Assembly: GCA_030041225.1 (NCBI GenBank) | Contig: JASHOG010000018.1 | Location: 41,904-105,903, forward strand | Direction: 5' to 3' | Source: Vulcanimicrobiota bacterium | GTDB lineage: Bacteria; Vulcanimicrobiota; Vulcanimicrobiia; Vulcanimicrobiales; Vulcanimicrobiaceae | DNA length: 64,000 nucleotides | Shown here: one piece after another, positions 52,613 to 61,347 of the stretch | Layout: each line of letters begins with the position of its first letter | How positions within the stretch are numbered: the stretch's first letter is position 1 | The notes under the pieces: model-generated | What the model was told of the DNA's origin: nothing | Seen by the model: only the letters and a program-made list of their open reading frames with translations | The model's database searches: none | Made by a program: the position numbers and the translations under genes

Positions 52613-52876
52613 GTGCGGAGAACGCAAATCTATCTCGATGAGGAGCAGAAACGAAGGCTGAGAAGCCTTGCGGCGCACCTCGATTCCAACGTCTCCGACC
52701 TGATCCGCAGGGCTGTCGATCGCCTCCTAAGCGAGGAGTGGAGACCGGATGCCTGGGAAGCAAGGTTTGATGCGTGGCAACAAAAGGCGCGCAAGCGCCT
52801 GGGTAACATCAGCATAGAAGACTTCGATCGCGCTCATCGTTCGGCAACAAAACGCGGAGCGAAGAAGGCCCGATGA
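52613..52876 (+). CDS. Ribbon-helix-helix (CopG-type) antitoxin
   Basis: The 87-residue protein starts VRRTQIYLDEEQKRRLRSLAAHLDSNVSDLIRRAVDRLLSE, the classic strand-helix-helix pattern. A basic, flexible C-terminus ([32 protein letters not shown]) probably binds the toxin. The GTG at 52613 is preferred to the ORF-track start because the upstream codons lie in the operator and -10. The 3' end overlaps the PIN gene by 4 bp. This makes a type II toxin-antitoxin pair the best reading. Confidence 0.8.
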   Translation: MRRTQIYLDEEQKRRLRSLAAHLDSNVSDLIRRAVDRLLSEEWRPDAWEARFDAWQQKARKRLGNISIEDFDRAHRSATKRGAKKAR

Positions 52877-53493
52877 GCAGACTTGTCGTCGTCCTCGACG
52901 CAAACGTGCTAGGCCCCGGACTCGTCGGCGCCGGTACGTCGTCTGCGGAGATCGTGCGGTTATGGCGGGGCGGCATCTTCGACATCTTGGTCGCAGGTAA
53001 GCTTCTGGAGGAGATCGCCGAAACGTTAAGGGCGCTCGGTCTCGACGACGAAGCGACCATGGAGCTTGTGCCTGTCCTTACGCGGGATCCCTCTACGGTT
53101 GTTGCCATCAAGCATCAGCGCATGGGCTGCTCGGATCCGGATGACGATTACTTATTCGAGCTTGCGATCTCCGGCAACGCGGCGTTCATCGTAACGCGAG
53201 ACAAGGGGCTCTTTTGCTTGCCCTCGTCACTGGACCTCACGCTCAAAACACTCGGCATCCTCGTGATCAACGACGTAGACTTCCTCGAGTATGTGCGTGG
53301 GCATCTGTTCTCACCGCTGGTGTACGAAGCCTCGACGCTCTGCGTCGGGGACGTTCAGGGACCTCTGGATGTGCCGTGCCTCGTATGCGGCCACGGTTTT
53401 CATTGGGACGTCGAGTGCGGAGCCATCCTTGAGTGCGAGGGGGCCCCGTGCCAGCGTACCTGCCCGGTATCCCTCGAGCCACAAGCTCTGTAG
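52873..53493 (+). CDS. PIN-domain toxin-like protein with Cys-rich C-terminal extension
   Basis: Residues 1-145 form a PIN nuclease of the COG1569 type. It has [12 protein letters not shown] (Asp9), LLEEIAETL (Glu), [18 protein letters not shown] (Asp cluster) and [10 protein letters not shown] (Asp110). All expected metal ligands are present, so RNase activity is plausible. Residues 155-206 add seven cysteines (157, 169, 172, 182, 188, 193, 197) plus His in a pattern [14 protein letters not shown], which looks like a zinc-binding module. That extension is unusual for VapC-like toxins and could modify RNA binding or partner choice (inference). Confidence 0.8.
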   Translation: MSRLVVVLDANVLGPGLVGAGTSSAEIVRLWRGGIFDILVAGKLLEEIAETLRALGLDDEATMELVPVLTRDPSTVVAIKHQRMGCSDPDDDYLFELAISGNAAFIVTRDKGLFCLPSSLDLTLKTLGILVINDVDFLEYVRGHLFSPLVYEASTLCVGDVQGPLDVPCLVCGHGFHWDVECGAILECEGAPCQRTCPVSLEPQAL

Positions 53494-53555
53494 AACGGTC
53501 CACGCGTGCGACTTCTATCCGAGCCTCGCGAGAAAACTGGAGTCACGATAGCACC

Positions 53556-54989
53556 GTGAATACAAGGCGAGAGACGTCGTTGCGCGACGGCACGAAGACG
53601 AGGACCGAGACCGACTCGATGGGCAGCATCGAGGTTCCGGCCGACACGTACTATGGAGCTCAATCGGCGCGCTCGCTGGTCCACTTCGACATCGGTGACG
53701 GTGCGTGGCCCCGGGATGTGATGCCGCGCGAGGTCATTCGCGCGATGGGTGTGTTGAAGAAGGCCTGTGCGCTCGTCAACAACGAGCTCGGAAAGCTCAG
53801 CGACGAAAAGACGAGGCTCATCGTCAGGGCGGCGGATGAGGTGATCGACGGCAAGCTCGATGCGCACTTCCCACTGCGGATCTGGCAAACCGGCTCCGGC
53901 ACGCAGACGAACATGAACGTCAACGAGGTTATCTCGAACCGTGCGATCGAGCTGGCCGGCGGGGTCATGGGCTCGAAGAAGCCGATTCATCCCAACGACG
54001 ACGTGAACATGTCGCAGTCGTCGAACGACACGTTCCCGACCGCGATGCACATAGCGGCCGCGAGGGCGATGGTCGATATGCTTCCTGCCGTCGAAGCGCT
54101 ACGCGGCGCGCTCGCGGCGAAAGCGAAGGCGTGGAGCGCGATCGTGAAGGTCGGGCGCACGCATTTGCAGGACGCAACGCCGCTGACTCTCGGCCAAGAG
54201 TTCTCCGGGTACGCGACGCAGCTCGACCGCGCGATTCGAGCTTGCCACGAGGCGCTCGACCCGCTCTACGATCTCGCAATCGGAGGAACGGCGGTCGGTA
54301 CGGGACTGAACGCTCATCCCGAGTTTGCAGAGCGCACGGCGAAGAAGATCGCAGTGCTCACTGGGCTGCCGTTCCGTTCTCATCCGAACAAGTTCACTGC
54401 GCTCGCCTCGCACGACGATTTCGTCTTCGCCTCAGGCGCGCTGAAGACGCTCGCGGCGGCACTGATGAAGATCGCGAACGACATTCGCTGGCTCGGCTCG
54501 GGGCCGCGCGCCGGCATCGGCGAGCTCATCTTGCCGGAAAACGAGCCGGGCAGCTCGATCATGCCCGGCAAGGTGAATCCGACGCAGTCGGAGGCAATGA
54601 CGATGGTCTGCGTGCAGGTCTACGGCAACGATCTCGCAGTGAGCTTCGGTGCCTCGCAGGGGAACTTCGAGCTCAACGTCTTCAACCCGGTGATGATCGC
54701 GAACTTCCTGCACTCGACGTCGCTGCTCAAAGATGCCTGCACGATGTTCCGCATCCACATGGTCGAAGGCCTCGAGCCCAACGAAGAGATTATCAAGCGC
54801 CATCTCGATGAGTCGCTCATGGTCGTCACGGCGCTATCACCGCATATCGGCTACGACAAAGCCGCCGCGATCGCAAAGAAGGCGCATCACGAGAAGACAA
54901 CGCTCAAAGCAGCGGCCCTCGCGCTCGGTGTCAGCGAGGCCGACTACGATAAGATCGTCGTCCCCGCGGAGATGACGAGACCCAAGTAG
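53556..54989 (+). CDS. fumC: Class II fumarate hydratase FumC
   Basis: FumC interconverts fumarate and malate without an Fe-S cluster. The family signature [17 protein letters not shown] is present, with [39 protein letters not shown] and [22 protein letters not shown]. The GTG at 53556 gives 477 residues, a little longer than usual at the N-terminus. A TTG at 53580 is an alternative. It sits between the toxin-antitoxin pair and the nuclease gene, not in a TCA-cycle operon. Confidence 0.96.
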   Translation: MNTRRETSLRDGTKTRTETDSMGSIEVPADTYYGAQSARSLVHFDIGDGAWPRDVMPREVIRAMGVLKKACALVNNELGKLSDEKTRLIVRAADEVIDGKLDAHFPLRIWQTGSGTQTNMNVNEVISNRAIELAGGVMGSKKPIHPNDDVNMSQSSNDTFPTAMHIAAARAMVDMLPAVEALRGALAAKAKAWSAIVKVGRTHLQDATPLTLGQEFSGYATQLDRAIRACHEALDPLYDLAIGGTAVGTGLNAHPEFAERTAKKIAVLTGLPFRSHPNKFTALASHDDFVFASGALKTLAAALMKIANDIRWLGSGPRAGIGELILPENEPGSSIMPGKVNPTQSEAMTMVCVQVYGNDLAVSFGASQGNFELNVFNPVMIANFLHSTSLLKDACTMFRIHMVEGLEPNEEIIKRHLDESLMVVTALSPHIGYDKAAAIAKKAHHEKTTLKAAALALGVSEADYDKIVVPAEMTRPK

Positions 54990-54998
54990 CCGCTGAAA

Positions 54999-55961
54999 TT
55001 AACGGAAGAGAGGCAAGTCCTTCGCCAACTCGTTGACAGGCTTGAGCTCGTCTCGCTCCCGCGCTATAAATGCAACGCCATTGCCTTGAAGAATTTCTGA
55101 TATCCATGCCACATCGCTGCTTGGTTCGTTGCCGAAGGCGAGGACGGGGCTAGCGCGGCCGATGTCGGCACGATACCTTACGGAGTAGTCGAAGAGCTGG
55201 CCCATACCGTAGCGCATCCGGTCCACGGCCGCTGTTTGGCGCGTTAGGCTCTTGACCTCGACGAGGAGTTTCCGGCTGCCGAGTTGAGCGAGAAGATCGA
55301 GGTTGTTGTTGAAGAGGCATGAGCCTCCGCGGTACTCGACGCGCTCCTTGAGTAAGCGCAACGTGTCCTGATGATCGCGCCGCGCTCGTTCCTGCAGTGC
55401 TGCTGCCTCGTAGACGTCGGGCCCGGTACCGGTAGGTCGATAGCCAGTGCCTTCCGGGACGGCGACGAGCGGGCGTAACGCATCGCGCGGTGGCGCGAGG
55501 AGGGGCGACACGCGCCCGGCAAGGGCGTCCGATACTGTTGGCGCGTCTGCAAACACGGCGCCGGTCACTCCCGCTGCTTCAAGGATGCGGTGGAAGTCGA
55601 GGTCATCGATGTAGCGTACCGACTGTCCCTGAAACGCGTTACGGTCGTTAAAGCGGGACTCGTACATGCGGCCGACCGGGTCGAGGTATGGCACGGGGCG
55701 AGCGAAGCGTATTCCCTTTTCGATACTCACAAAGCGGTGGCCAGGGTTATTCGCGTCGTCCCAAACGTCACCAAGCGCGCCGCAGCCGAAGTATGTACTC
55801 GCTTCGCCTGCGGTCGCACCGCGCGAAGGGCGGTAGTATACGAACCTTTCGCCGCCGCCGATACGGTCGAAGTACTGCTCCGGATAGTGGTAAACGACGA
55901 ACTCAGTGTCGAGGTACTTTGGATCATCGCGCCATGCGCGCTGCATCAGCACGAGAGGCAT
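54999..55961 (-). CDS. Reader-like N-terminal domain fused to PD-(D/E)XK nuclease, orphan
   Basis: The 320-residue protein lacks a partner gene. Its N-terminal 125 residues have a PUA/EVE-like or ASCH-like run: RFVYYRPSRG, STYFGCGALGDVW, HRFVSIEKGIRFARPVPYL and ESRFNDRNAFQGQSVRYI. The C-terminal 110 residues match a PD-(D/E)XK core: LKERVEYRGGSCLFNNNLDLLAQLGSRKLLVEVKSLTRQ (Asp222, Glu235, Lys237) and the helix MGQLFDYSVRYR with Gln. Modification-dependent (type IV) restriction enzymes pair a reader with such a nuclease, so a defence role is plausible. The domain call is mine from sequence pattern and is not certain. Confidence 0.6.
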   Translation of the reverse strand: MPLVLMQRAWRDDPKYLDTEFVVYHYPEQYFDRIGGGERFVYYRPSRGATAGEASTYFGCGALGDVWDDANNPGHRFVSIEKGIRFARPVPYLDPVGRMYESRFNDRNAFQGQSVRYIDDLDFHRILEAAGVTGAVFADAPTVSDALAGRVSPLLAPPRDALRPLVAVPEGTGYRPTGTGPDVYEAAALQERARRDHQDTLRLLKERVEYRGGSCLFNNNLDLLAQLGSRKLLVEVKSLTRQTAAVDRMRYGMGQLFDYSVRYRADIGRASPVLAFGNEPSSDVAWISEILQGNGVAFIARERDELKPVNELAKDLPLFR

Positions 55962-56007
55962 CTGACGCTTGCGTTTTTCGCGTAAGGACTATCTTCCTGT
56001 GCGAAGA

Positions 56008-56024
56008 GAGCGGATGACGGCCCA
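56008..56024. repeat. 17-bp direct repeat, left copy
   Basis: GAGCGGATGACGGCCCA, identical to 56262-56278. The right copy is the 3' coding end of the gene at 56249; this copy is 47 bp upstream of the nuclease start. Confidence 0.7.
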
Positions 56025-56074
56025 TTTTGGTAATCGGCGTGAAACGGTACAGCAACACCGCGGCAATAACCCAC

Positions 56075-56083
56075 TGCGATAAT
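56075..56083 (+). promoter_or_regulatory. Candidate extended -10 promoter of the structured RNA
   Basis: TGCGATAAT matches an extended -10 element. No -35 is seen. Initiation would fall near 56090. Confidence 0.25.
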
Positions 56084-56089
56084 CGTTTG

Positions 56090-56235
56090 CGGGAAGGGGA
56101 CCGTAGCGTAACTGGCTAGCGCGCCGTACCACCGATTCGGAGGTGCGGAGGCGCCTCGCGTGCTAAGATTGCCGCGGTGGTACGGTAACTTACGCTACGC
56201 GAGGAGCCGCTTGAACAAGGCGGCTCTTCGCTTTT
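56090..56235 (+). ncRNA. Candidate structured small RNA with terminator
   Basis: The 288-bp gap between the nuclease and the membrane protein has no credible ORF. It holds nested perfect inverted repeats: CGTAGCGTAA (56102-56111) with TTACGCTACG (56190-56199), and CCGTACCACC (56124-56133) with GGTGGTACGG (56176-56185). The terminator hairpin at 56204-56235 follows. The palindrome GAGGCGCCTC lies in the apical loop. A transcript of about 145 nt is plausible, but expression is only inferred. A MITE-like mobile remnant is the alternative. Confidence 0.35.
56204..56235 (+). terminator. Rho-independent terminator
   Basis: GAGCCGC and GCGGCTC form the stem around a short loop, with extra TT/AA pairing, followed by TTCGCTTTT. 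It ends the candidate RNA on the plus strand, facing the stop of the membrane protein gene. Confidence 0.6.
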
Positions 56236-56248
56236 ATGGGCTTCGCGG

Positions 56249-56752
56249 TTATCTATTAGGCGAGCGGATGACGGCCCACACCGTGATATCCCACGCGTTG
56301 TGTATGCAGACCAGCAAAAGCGCCATCAAGGCCGCGACGAGCGTCCATGCTCCGGCCGGAAGTCGGAACAGCAAAAGAACCGCTGCGATGACGATGGCAA
56401 ACTGAGAGAGCACCGGCGCAAAACCATAGAACGTGCGATCCTCTCGGTCGATCCCCATCTCCGGGTCGTGGTAGAAGCGCTCGACCCCGAGGAGCACACG
56501 CAATGCGAAAGCAAAGCCGAGAACGCCCGCAGCGAGCACGAGCGCGCTCGCTGTTGCCGGATTCGCGGGCAGCAGCACCATCAAGCAGATAACGAGGATC
56601 GCCGCGAGATGGAAGATCGTCGGCGAGAGAAAGACCGAAAGCCCGGGGCGAAGCTCCTCGGTCATGTAGCTCGCCGTAATCGAGACGGCGACGAACATCA
56701 GGCCGACGAGGGTCGCCGACGCGGTGCCGATGAGCATGAAGAAGTCGCGCAT
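56249..56752 (-). CDS. Small polytopic membrane protein of unknown function
   Basis: The 167-residue protein has four to five predicted helices: FFMLIGTASATLVGLMFVAVSITASY, IFHLAAILVICLMVLLP, ATASALVLAAGVLGFAFALRVLLG, LSQFAIVIAAVLLLF and WTLVAALMALLLVCIHNAW. There are no catalytic motifs. The last codons (WAVIRS) are within the 17-bp direct repeat. It is 9 bp downstream of the MFS gene stop, so the two are probably co-transcribed. I cannot name the family. Confidence 0.65.
   Translation of the reverse strand: MRDFFMLIGTASATLVGLMFVAVSITASYMTEELRPGLSVFLSPTIFHLAAILVICLMVLLPANPATASALVLAAGVLGFAFALRVLLGVERFYHDPEMGIDREDRTFYGFAPVLSQFAIVIAAVLLLFRLPAGAWTLVAALMALLLVCIHNAWDITVWAVIRSPNR
56262..56278. repeat. 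17-bp direct repeat, right copy
   Basis: GAGCGGATGACGGCCCA, identical to 56008-56024, located at the 3' end of the membrane protein gene. Confidence 0.7.
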
Positions 56753-56761
56753 CTGAGATCC

Positions 56762-57991
56762 TTACCGGGTTTCGTTACGGACCGCGGGCGTGCATGCAGC
56801 GACGCCCGCGAGCGCGATGTAGCCGATCGCCGTAATCGTCATCGCGAGATGTGCGCTCCGATGATCGGCGATCCAGCCGAAGAGGAGCACGCCCGGTAGC
56901 AACCCACCGAGCACGACCAGGCGAACCGCGCCCATAACGCGCCCGACGAGCTCCTCAGGTGCGACGCGGAGGCGAAATCCGATGATTTGGGCGACTTCGA
57001 AGCTGCCGGCTGCGCCCGCGGCGGCCCACGCACACGCCGCGACCCAGAGATTGTGCGTTATCACGACGGGCAAGAAGGTCAGGGCGTCAATGGCATATGC
57101 GATGATGAGTGCGCGCCCAAAGGGCCAACGCCTCGCATTGAGCGTCGCGAAGACCGTGCCTAGCAGCGCACCGACGGCTGCGATGCCCAAGAAGAAGCCG
57201 ATGTCGCGGTCGGATGCGCTGAAGACGCGCTTGAGGAACGGAATCAAAATCGCAAACGCGCCGAAAGCGAAGAAGTTGAAGAAGAAAGCGAGGCTCGCCT
57301 GGGCGCGCATGCCGCTGTCGCCAAGGAGCGTCCTAAATCCGAGCACGATGTCGTTGCGAACCTGACGTACTGACGGGAGGCCGTGAACGGCTTCGGGACC
57401 GAGGCTAGGGATGCGCATCAGCGAAAGCTGCGACGCGAGGTACGTCGCGGCGTTGAAGATGAGTGCCGGAAAGGGGCCGAAGAAGGCGAAAAGCGCGCCG
57501 CCGAGCGTCGGCATCACGAGGTTCGAGAAGTTCTCGGCGCCGATCAGCACCGCAACCGCCTCCGTCGTACGCTCCTTTCCGACGAGGTAAGGAATGGACG
57601 ATGATTGCGCGCTCAGAAACGCCGCGGCGCTGATCGAAATGATGATCAAGCCGGCGTAGATCATGGGCATCGTCAAAATGTGGAGTGCATACGCGATCGC
57701 AAAGGCCGTCATGACAGCGCAGCGTACGGCGTCACAGGAGATCATGAGCCGTTTGCGGTCGAGCCGGTCGGCGAGTGACCCCCCGACGAGGCCGAAGAGA
57801 GAGAATGGGCCGATCTCGCAAATGAGCGATGCGCCCGTCGAAAGCGCCGAGTGCGTCAAGTGGTAGGCGAAGAGCGGAATCGCGAGCGTGCGCAAGCCGT
57901 CGCCGAGCAGGCTCAGCGATTGACCGAGGAAATACTGGCGAAAGCCTCGCGACGAAAAGACGCTCGGCACGAGCCCTGCGACGGCGGCCAT
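56762..57991 (-). CDS. MFS transporter, MFS_3/enterobactin-exporter-like
   Basis: The 409-residue transporter has about 12 helices. The start reads GFRQYFLGQSLSLLGDGLRTLAIPLFAYHLTHSALSTGASLICEIGPFSLFGLVGGSLADRLDRKRLMISCD, which contains the MFS loop motif GGSLADRLDRKRLM. The second half begins FFFNFFAFGAFAILIPFLKRVFSASDRDIGFFLGIAAVGALLGTVFATL. The pattern suggests a drug or siderophore exporter; the substrate is not known. It is upstream of the small membrane protein. Confidence 0.88.
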   Translation of the reverse strand: MAAVAGLVPSVFSSRGFRQYFLGQSLSLLGDGLRTLAIPLFAYHLTHSALSTGASLICEIGPFSLFGLVGGSLADRLDRKRLMISCDAVRCAVMTAFAIAYALHILTMPMIYAGLIIISISAAAFLSAQSSSIPYLVGKERTTEAVAVLIGAENFSNLVMPTLGGALFAFFGPFPALIFNAATYLASQLSLMRIPSLGPEAVHGLPSVRQVRNDIVLGFRTLLGDSGMRAQASLAFFFNFFAFGAFAILIPFLKRVFSASDRDIGFFLGIAAVGALLGTVFATLNARRWPFGRALIIAYAIDALTFLPVVITHNLWVAACAWAAAGAAGSFEVAQIIGFRLRVAPEELVGRVMGAVRLVVLGGLLPGVLLFGWIADHRSAHLAMTITAIGYIALAGVAACTPAVRNETR

Positions 57992-58014
57992 AGACGCAGA
58001 GATATATCAGATTT

Positions 58015-58788
58015 TTAGAGGTGACGCAAGACGAGGGAGACGGCGCCGATCGAGAGCGCGAGCGCGACGAAGTACAGGAGCTGACGCGACTGCAGCCGCA
58101 ACGAGAGGTGCGCGCCGAGCGGCCCGCCGCAGAGCCCGCCGATGACGAGCGATGCGACGTCGGCGACGCGAATGTCGTGCTGGAAGGCGTGGACGGCGAG
58201 GCCGACCGGCGACGTGAGGACGATGCCGAAGTGCGAGGTCGCGCTGATGGCATGCGCGGGCAGATCCGAGAGGTAGAGGAGCGTCGGCACGAGCACGACG
58301 CCGCCGCCGATGCCGAAGAGGCTCGAGACCAGGCCGACCAAGAAGCCGACGCTCAGAGCCTTTGGAAGCGGCATCCCGCGCAGTGCTTGCACGCTTCCCG
58401 CGGCGTCCTCACGCTTGCCGATGCTCCGCGCACGCCGAAAGACCATGTCGAGCGCGACGAGGATGAGTATCGCCGCGAGCAGTCCATCGAAGAGCGTTGG
58501 AGAGATGTGCTTTGCCAGCACCGCGCCGACGATGCTGCCCGGCCAGCCACCGGCGGCGAGCAACAATCCGACGCGAACGTGCACCCGATGCTGCAGGAGG
58601 TATGTCGTCGCGCCGCTCGCACTGTTCGCGACGACGAGCACGAGCGCCGTTCCCGCCGCATCAGCCGGGCCGAACCCGAAGAAGAGGCGTAGAACAGGGA
58701 CGATGATGAAGCCGCCGCCGAGCCCCACCATCGAGCCGAAGATGCTCGCGAGAAAGGCGGCAATGAAGATCTCGACGGCGGTCGTCAC
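58015..58788 (-). CDS. TauE/SafE family membrane transporter
   Basis: The 257-residue polytopic protein starts VEIFIAAFLASIFGSMVGLGGGFIIVPVLRLFFGFGPADAAGTALVLVVANSASG and repeats the pattern FLVGLVSSLFGIGGGVVLVPTLLYLSDLPAHAISATSHFGIVL. This pseudo-symmetric GxGGG(F/V)xxVPxL pair is typical of TauE/SafE exporters, which move sulfite, sulfoacetate or other organic anions. The substrate is unknown. It sits between the MFS and efp genes. Confidence 0.9.
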   Translation of the reverse strand: MTTAVEIFIAAFLASIFGSMVGLGGGFIIVPVLRLFFGFGPADAAGTALVLVVANSASGATTYLLQHRVHVRVGLLLAAGGWPGSIVGAVLAKHISPTLFDGLLAAILILVALDMVFRRARSIGKREDAAGSVQALRGMPLPKALSVGFLVGLVSSLFGIGGGVVLVPTLLYLSDLPAHAISATSHFGIVLTSPVGLAVHAFQHDIRVADVASLVIGGLCGGPLGAHLSLRLQSRQLLYFVALALSIGAVSLVLRHL

Positions 58789-58794
58789 CGCGCG

Positions 58795-59355
58795 CTAACT
58801 GACGCGGCCGATATACCGCCGGTCGCGTGTGTCGATGCGGATCACATTGCCGCTCTCGACGAAGAGCGGCACTTGCACGCTCGTGCCCGTCTCGAGCTTC
58901 GCCGGCTTCGTAACATTGGTTGCCGTATCGCCGCGAAAGCCGGGATCGGTCTCGACGACTTTGAGCTCGACGTGCGGCGGCAGGTCGACGCCGATCGCCG
59001 CTCCCTGGTAGAACTGTACATCGACCACCATGCCGTCCTTCAAGAAATCGGCCGGCTCCCCAATGAGGTCGCGCTGGAGCGTCACGTTCTCGAACGATTC
59101 CTGATCCATGAAGTGGTAGCCGTCGGCATCGTTGTAGAGCATCTGCATTTCGCGGTTCTCAACAGTCGCGCGCTCGAGCTTCTCACCCGCGCGAAAGGTG
59201 CGTTCGACCGTTGCGCCCGTCTTGACGTTCTTGAGCCGCGTGCGCACGAACGCCGAGCCCTTCCCAGGCTTCACGTGTAGAAACTCGACGACGGTCCAGA
59301 GCTGGCCGTCGACGACGATGGTGACGCCGTTGCGCAGGTCGTTCGATGAGATCAT
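58795..59355 (-). CDS. efp: Elongation factor P
   Basis: EF-P relieves ribosome stalling at polyproline. The 186-residue protein has three beta barrels: [42 protein letters not shown] (with Lys32 at the tip, the modified residue in many species), [28 protein letters not shown] and [57 protein letters not shown]. The efp product is relevant to this genome, which encodes a run of 12 prolines in the stalk-domain protein. Confidence 0.97.
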   Translation of the reverse strand: MISSNDLRNGVTIVVDGQLWTVVEFLHVKPGKGSAFVRTRLKNVKTGATVERTFRAGEKLERATVENREMQMLYNDADGYHFMDQESFENVTLQRDLIGEPADFLKDGMVVDVQFYQGAAIGVDLPPHVELKVVETDPGFRGDTATNVTKPAKLETGTSVQVPLFVESGNVIRIDTRDRRYIGRVS

Positions 59356-59374
59356 GTCGCGCGCGTCATACGAG

Positions 59375-59974
59375 CTACTCGGTGGTGTTCCCTATGCGGA
59401 TGGGATTCTCAGTCCCGTCCCGCAGGCGCATGATGTTCTCACGGTGCGTGTACGCGATGAGCGCCAACGCGAAGACGCCGTAGAGTGTCTCCGGAACGGA
59501 TCCGTAGGAGAAAACGTAGAGCGCGACGGGGGCGAGCAGGCTGCCGAAGAGTGAGCCGACCGAGGAAAACTGCGTTGCAAGCGCGCCCGCTATCCAGCCG
59601 AGAACGGCGATACCACCCGCCCACCCATTGAGCGCGAAGATCGCGCCGAACGACGTCGCAACCCCTTTGCCGCCGCGCCCGCGCAGCCACGGCGAGAAGC
59701 AATGGCCCAGGACCGCTGCCGCAGCGGCGACGGATGCGCCGCCTTCGCCATAAGGGCCAAAGGCGAAGAATGCCGGCCCAAAACCCTTTGCCGCGTCGAG
59801 CACGAGCACCACAGCGGCTCCGGCCGTGCCCAGCGAGCGAAGCGCGTTCATCGCACCGATGTTTCCGGAGCCATGCTCTCGGATGTCGAGCTTGTAGCCG
59901 AAGCGTCCGATCACATAGCCGAACGGTATCGAGCCTATGGCGAAGGATACGAGCGCGATCAGAAAGAGTGTCAT
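59375..59974 (-). CDS. plsY: Glycerol-3-phosphate acyltransferase PlsY
   Basis: PlsY acylates glycerol-3-phosphate with acyl-phosphate, the first step of phospholipid synthesis. The 199-residue integral membrane protein has the motifs [34 protein letters not shown] and a glycine-rich [23 protein letters not shown], then [18 protein letters not shown]. It overlaps der by 4 bp, which suggests co-translation. It is upstream of efp by 19 bp. Confidence 0.95.
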   Translation of the reverse strand: MTLFLIALVSFAIGSIPFGYVIGRFGYKLDIREHGSGNIGAMNALRSLGTAGAAVVLVLDAAKGFGPAFFAFGPYGEGGASVAAAAAVLGHCFSPWLRGRGGKGVATSFGAIFALNGWAGGIAVLGWIAGALATQFSSVGSLFGSLLAPVALYVFSYGSVPETLYGVFALALIAYTHRENIMRLRDGTENPIRIGNTTE

Positions 59975-61329
59975 GCAACAGCCTCCTCGGCACGTCGTGG
60001 GCGAAACTGTAGAGTGAGCGGCACGCCCGTAAAGTCGAAGTGACGGCGTAGCTCATTTTCGAGAAAACGCTCATACGAAGCCTGCACCAACGCCGGATCA
60101 TTGCAGTGAAAGATAAACAGGGGCGGGTGCGCCTGCGGCTGCGACGCGTAGAAGAGGCGGAGCATCTTCCCGCTGGTCGAGGGCGGAGGATGCGCAAGCA
60201 CCGCACTGCGCACGATGTTGTTCAGCAGAGGCGTCGGAACTCGCCGGTCGAGATTCAGGGCCACTTGGTCGATGAGCGGCATGAGGCTACCTAGGCGGCG
60301 CCCCGTCTTCGCCGAGAGGAATGTCACCGGAGCAAAACGTGCAAACGGCAGCAGATCGTGAATGGTGTCGGAGAGCTCCCCTAGGCTGAAGTCACCACCT
60401 TGCTCGCGCGCGAGGTCCCACTTGTTTCCGATGATGATCAGACCTTTGCGCTCCTCAATGACGATTCCGGCGAGCCTGCGATCCTGCGCCGTAATGCCGA
60501 CCGTTGCATCGAAGAGGAGCAACGCAATGTCACAGCGCGAGATTGCGGCGATCGAGCGCAGCGCGGCGTAGTATTCGATTGCTCCGTGTGCTTCAGGTTT
60601 CTTTCGAACGCCGGCGGTGTCGATGAGCCGCAACGTGCGGTCGTGGCGGTGGAGTATCGTGTCGATCGCGTCGCGTGTGGTCCCGGGGACCTCCGAGACG
60701 AGCGCGCGTTCCTCACCGAGGAGAGCGTTGAGCAGCGAGCTCTTGCCGACGTTCGGCCGGCCGACGATTGCGACGGCGATCTGCGCTTCGTCGGTGGGCA
60801 CCTCATCGCGTCCGGGGAGCAGCTCGACGACGCGATCGAGCAGATCGCCCGTTCCTTCGCCGTGGATCGCCGAGACCGGGATCGGCTCGCCGAAACCAAG
60901 TGAGGAGAACTCCGCATGCACCGATGCCGCCGCTCCCGGCGACTCCGCCTTGTTCGCGACGAGCAGCATCGGGCGCCTGGTAGCGCGTAGGATGCGTGCG
61001 ACGTCTTCGTCGAGCGGGCGGCGCCCGTCGTTTGCGTCAACGACGAAGAGCACGAGGTCGGCCTCCTGCGCGGCAGTCTCTGCTTGACGGCTCGTCGCGG
61101 CCGCGATCTCGTTCTCGGGGCGCTCCCGATGGGCGTCGGGATCGATTCCGGCTGTGTCGACGAGCGTGAAACCGCGTCCGCGCCACTCGGTCAGCGCGTA
61201 GAGGCGGTCTCGTGTCACGCCGGCCGTCGGCTCGACGATCGCAAGGCGTCTGCCGATCAGGCGATTGAAGAGCGCGCTCTTCCCAACGTTCGGACGCCCG
61301 ACGATCGCGACGGTGGCGGGCTGAAACAC
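59971..61329 (-). CDS. der: Ribosome biogenesis GTPase Der (EngA)
   Basis: Der assembles the 50S subunit. The 452-residue protein has two tandem G domains: ATVAIVGRPNVGKSALFNRLIGRR with GFTLVDTAGIDP, and VAIVGRPNVGKSSLLNALLGEERALVSEVPGTTRDAID with LRLIDTAGVRKKPEAHGAIE, and NKWD for the second G4. A KH-like domain closes the protein (LRLFYASQPQAHPPLFIFHCNDPALVQASYERFLENELRR). All motifs are intact. Confidence 0.97.
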   Translation of the reverse strand: MFQPATVAIVGRPNVGKSALFNRLIGRRLAIVEPTAGVTRDRLYALTEWRGRGFTLVDTAGIDPDAHRERPENEIAAATSRQAETAAQEADLVLFVVDANDGRRPLDEDVARILRATRRPMLLVANKAESPGAAASVHAEFSSLGFGEPIPVSAIHGEGTGDLLDRVVELLPGRDEVPTDEAQIAVAIVGRPNVGKSSLLNALLGEERALVSEVPGTTRDAIDTILHRHDRTLRLIDTAGVRKKPEAHGAIEYYAALRSIAAISRCDIALLLFDATVGITAQDRRLAGIVIEERKGLIIIGNKWDLAREQGGDFSLGELSDTIHDLLPFARFAPVTFLSAKTGRRLGSLMPLIDQVALNLDRRVPTPLLNNIVRSAVLAHPPPSTSGKMLRLFYASQPQAHPPLFIFHCNDPALVQASYERFLENELRRHFDFTGVPLTLQFRPRRAEEAVA

Positions 61330-61347
61330 GAAAGGAGGCGTTCGCCG

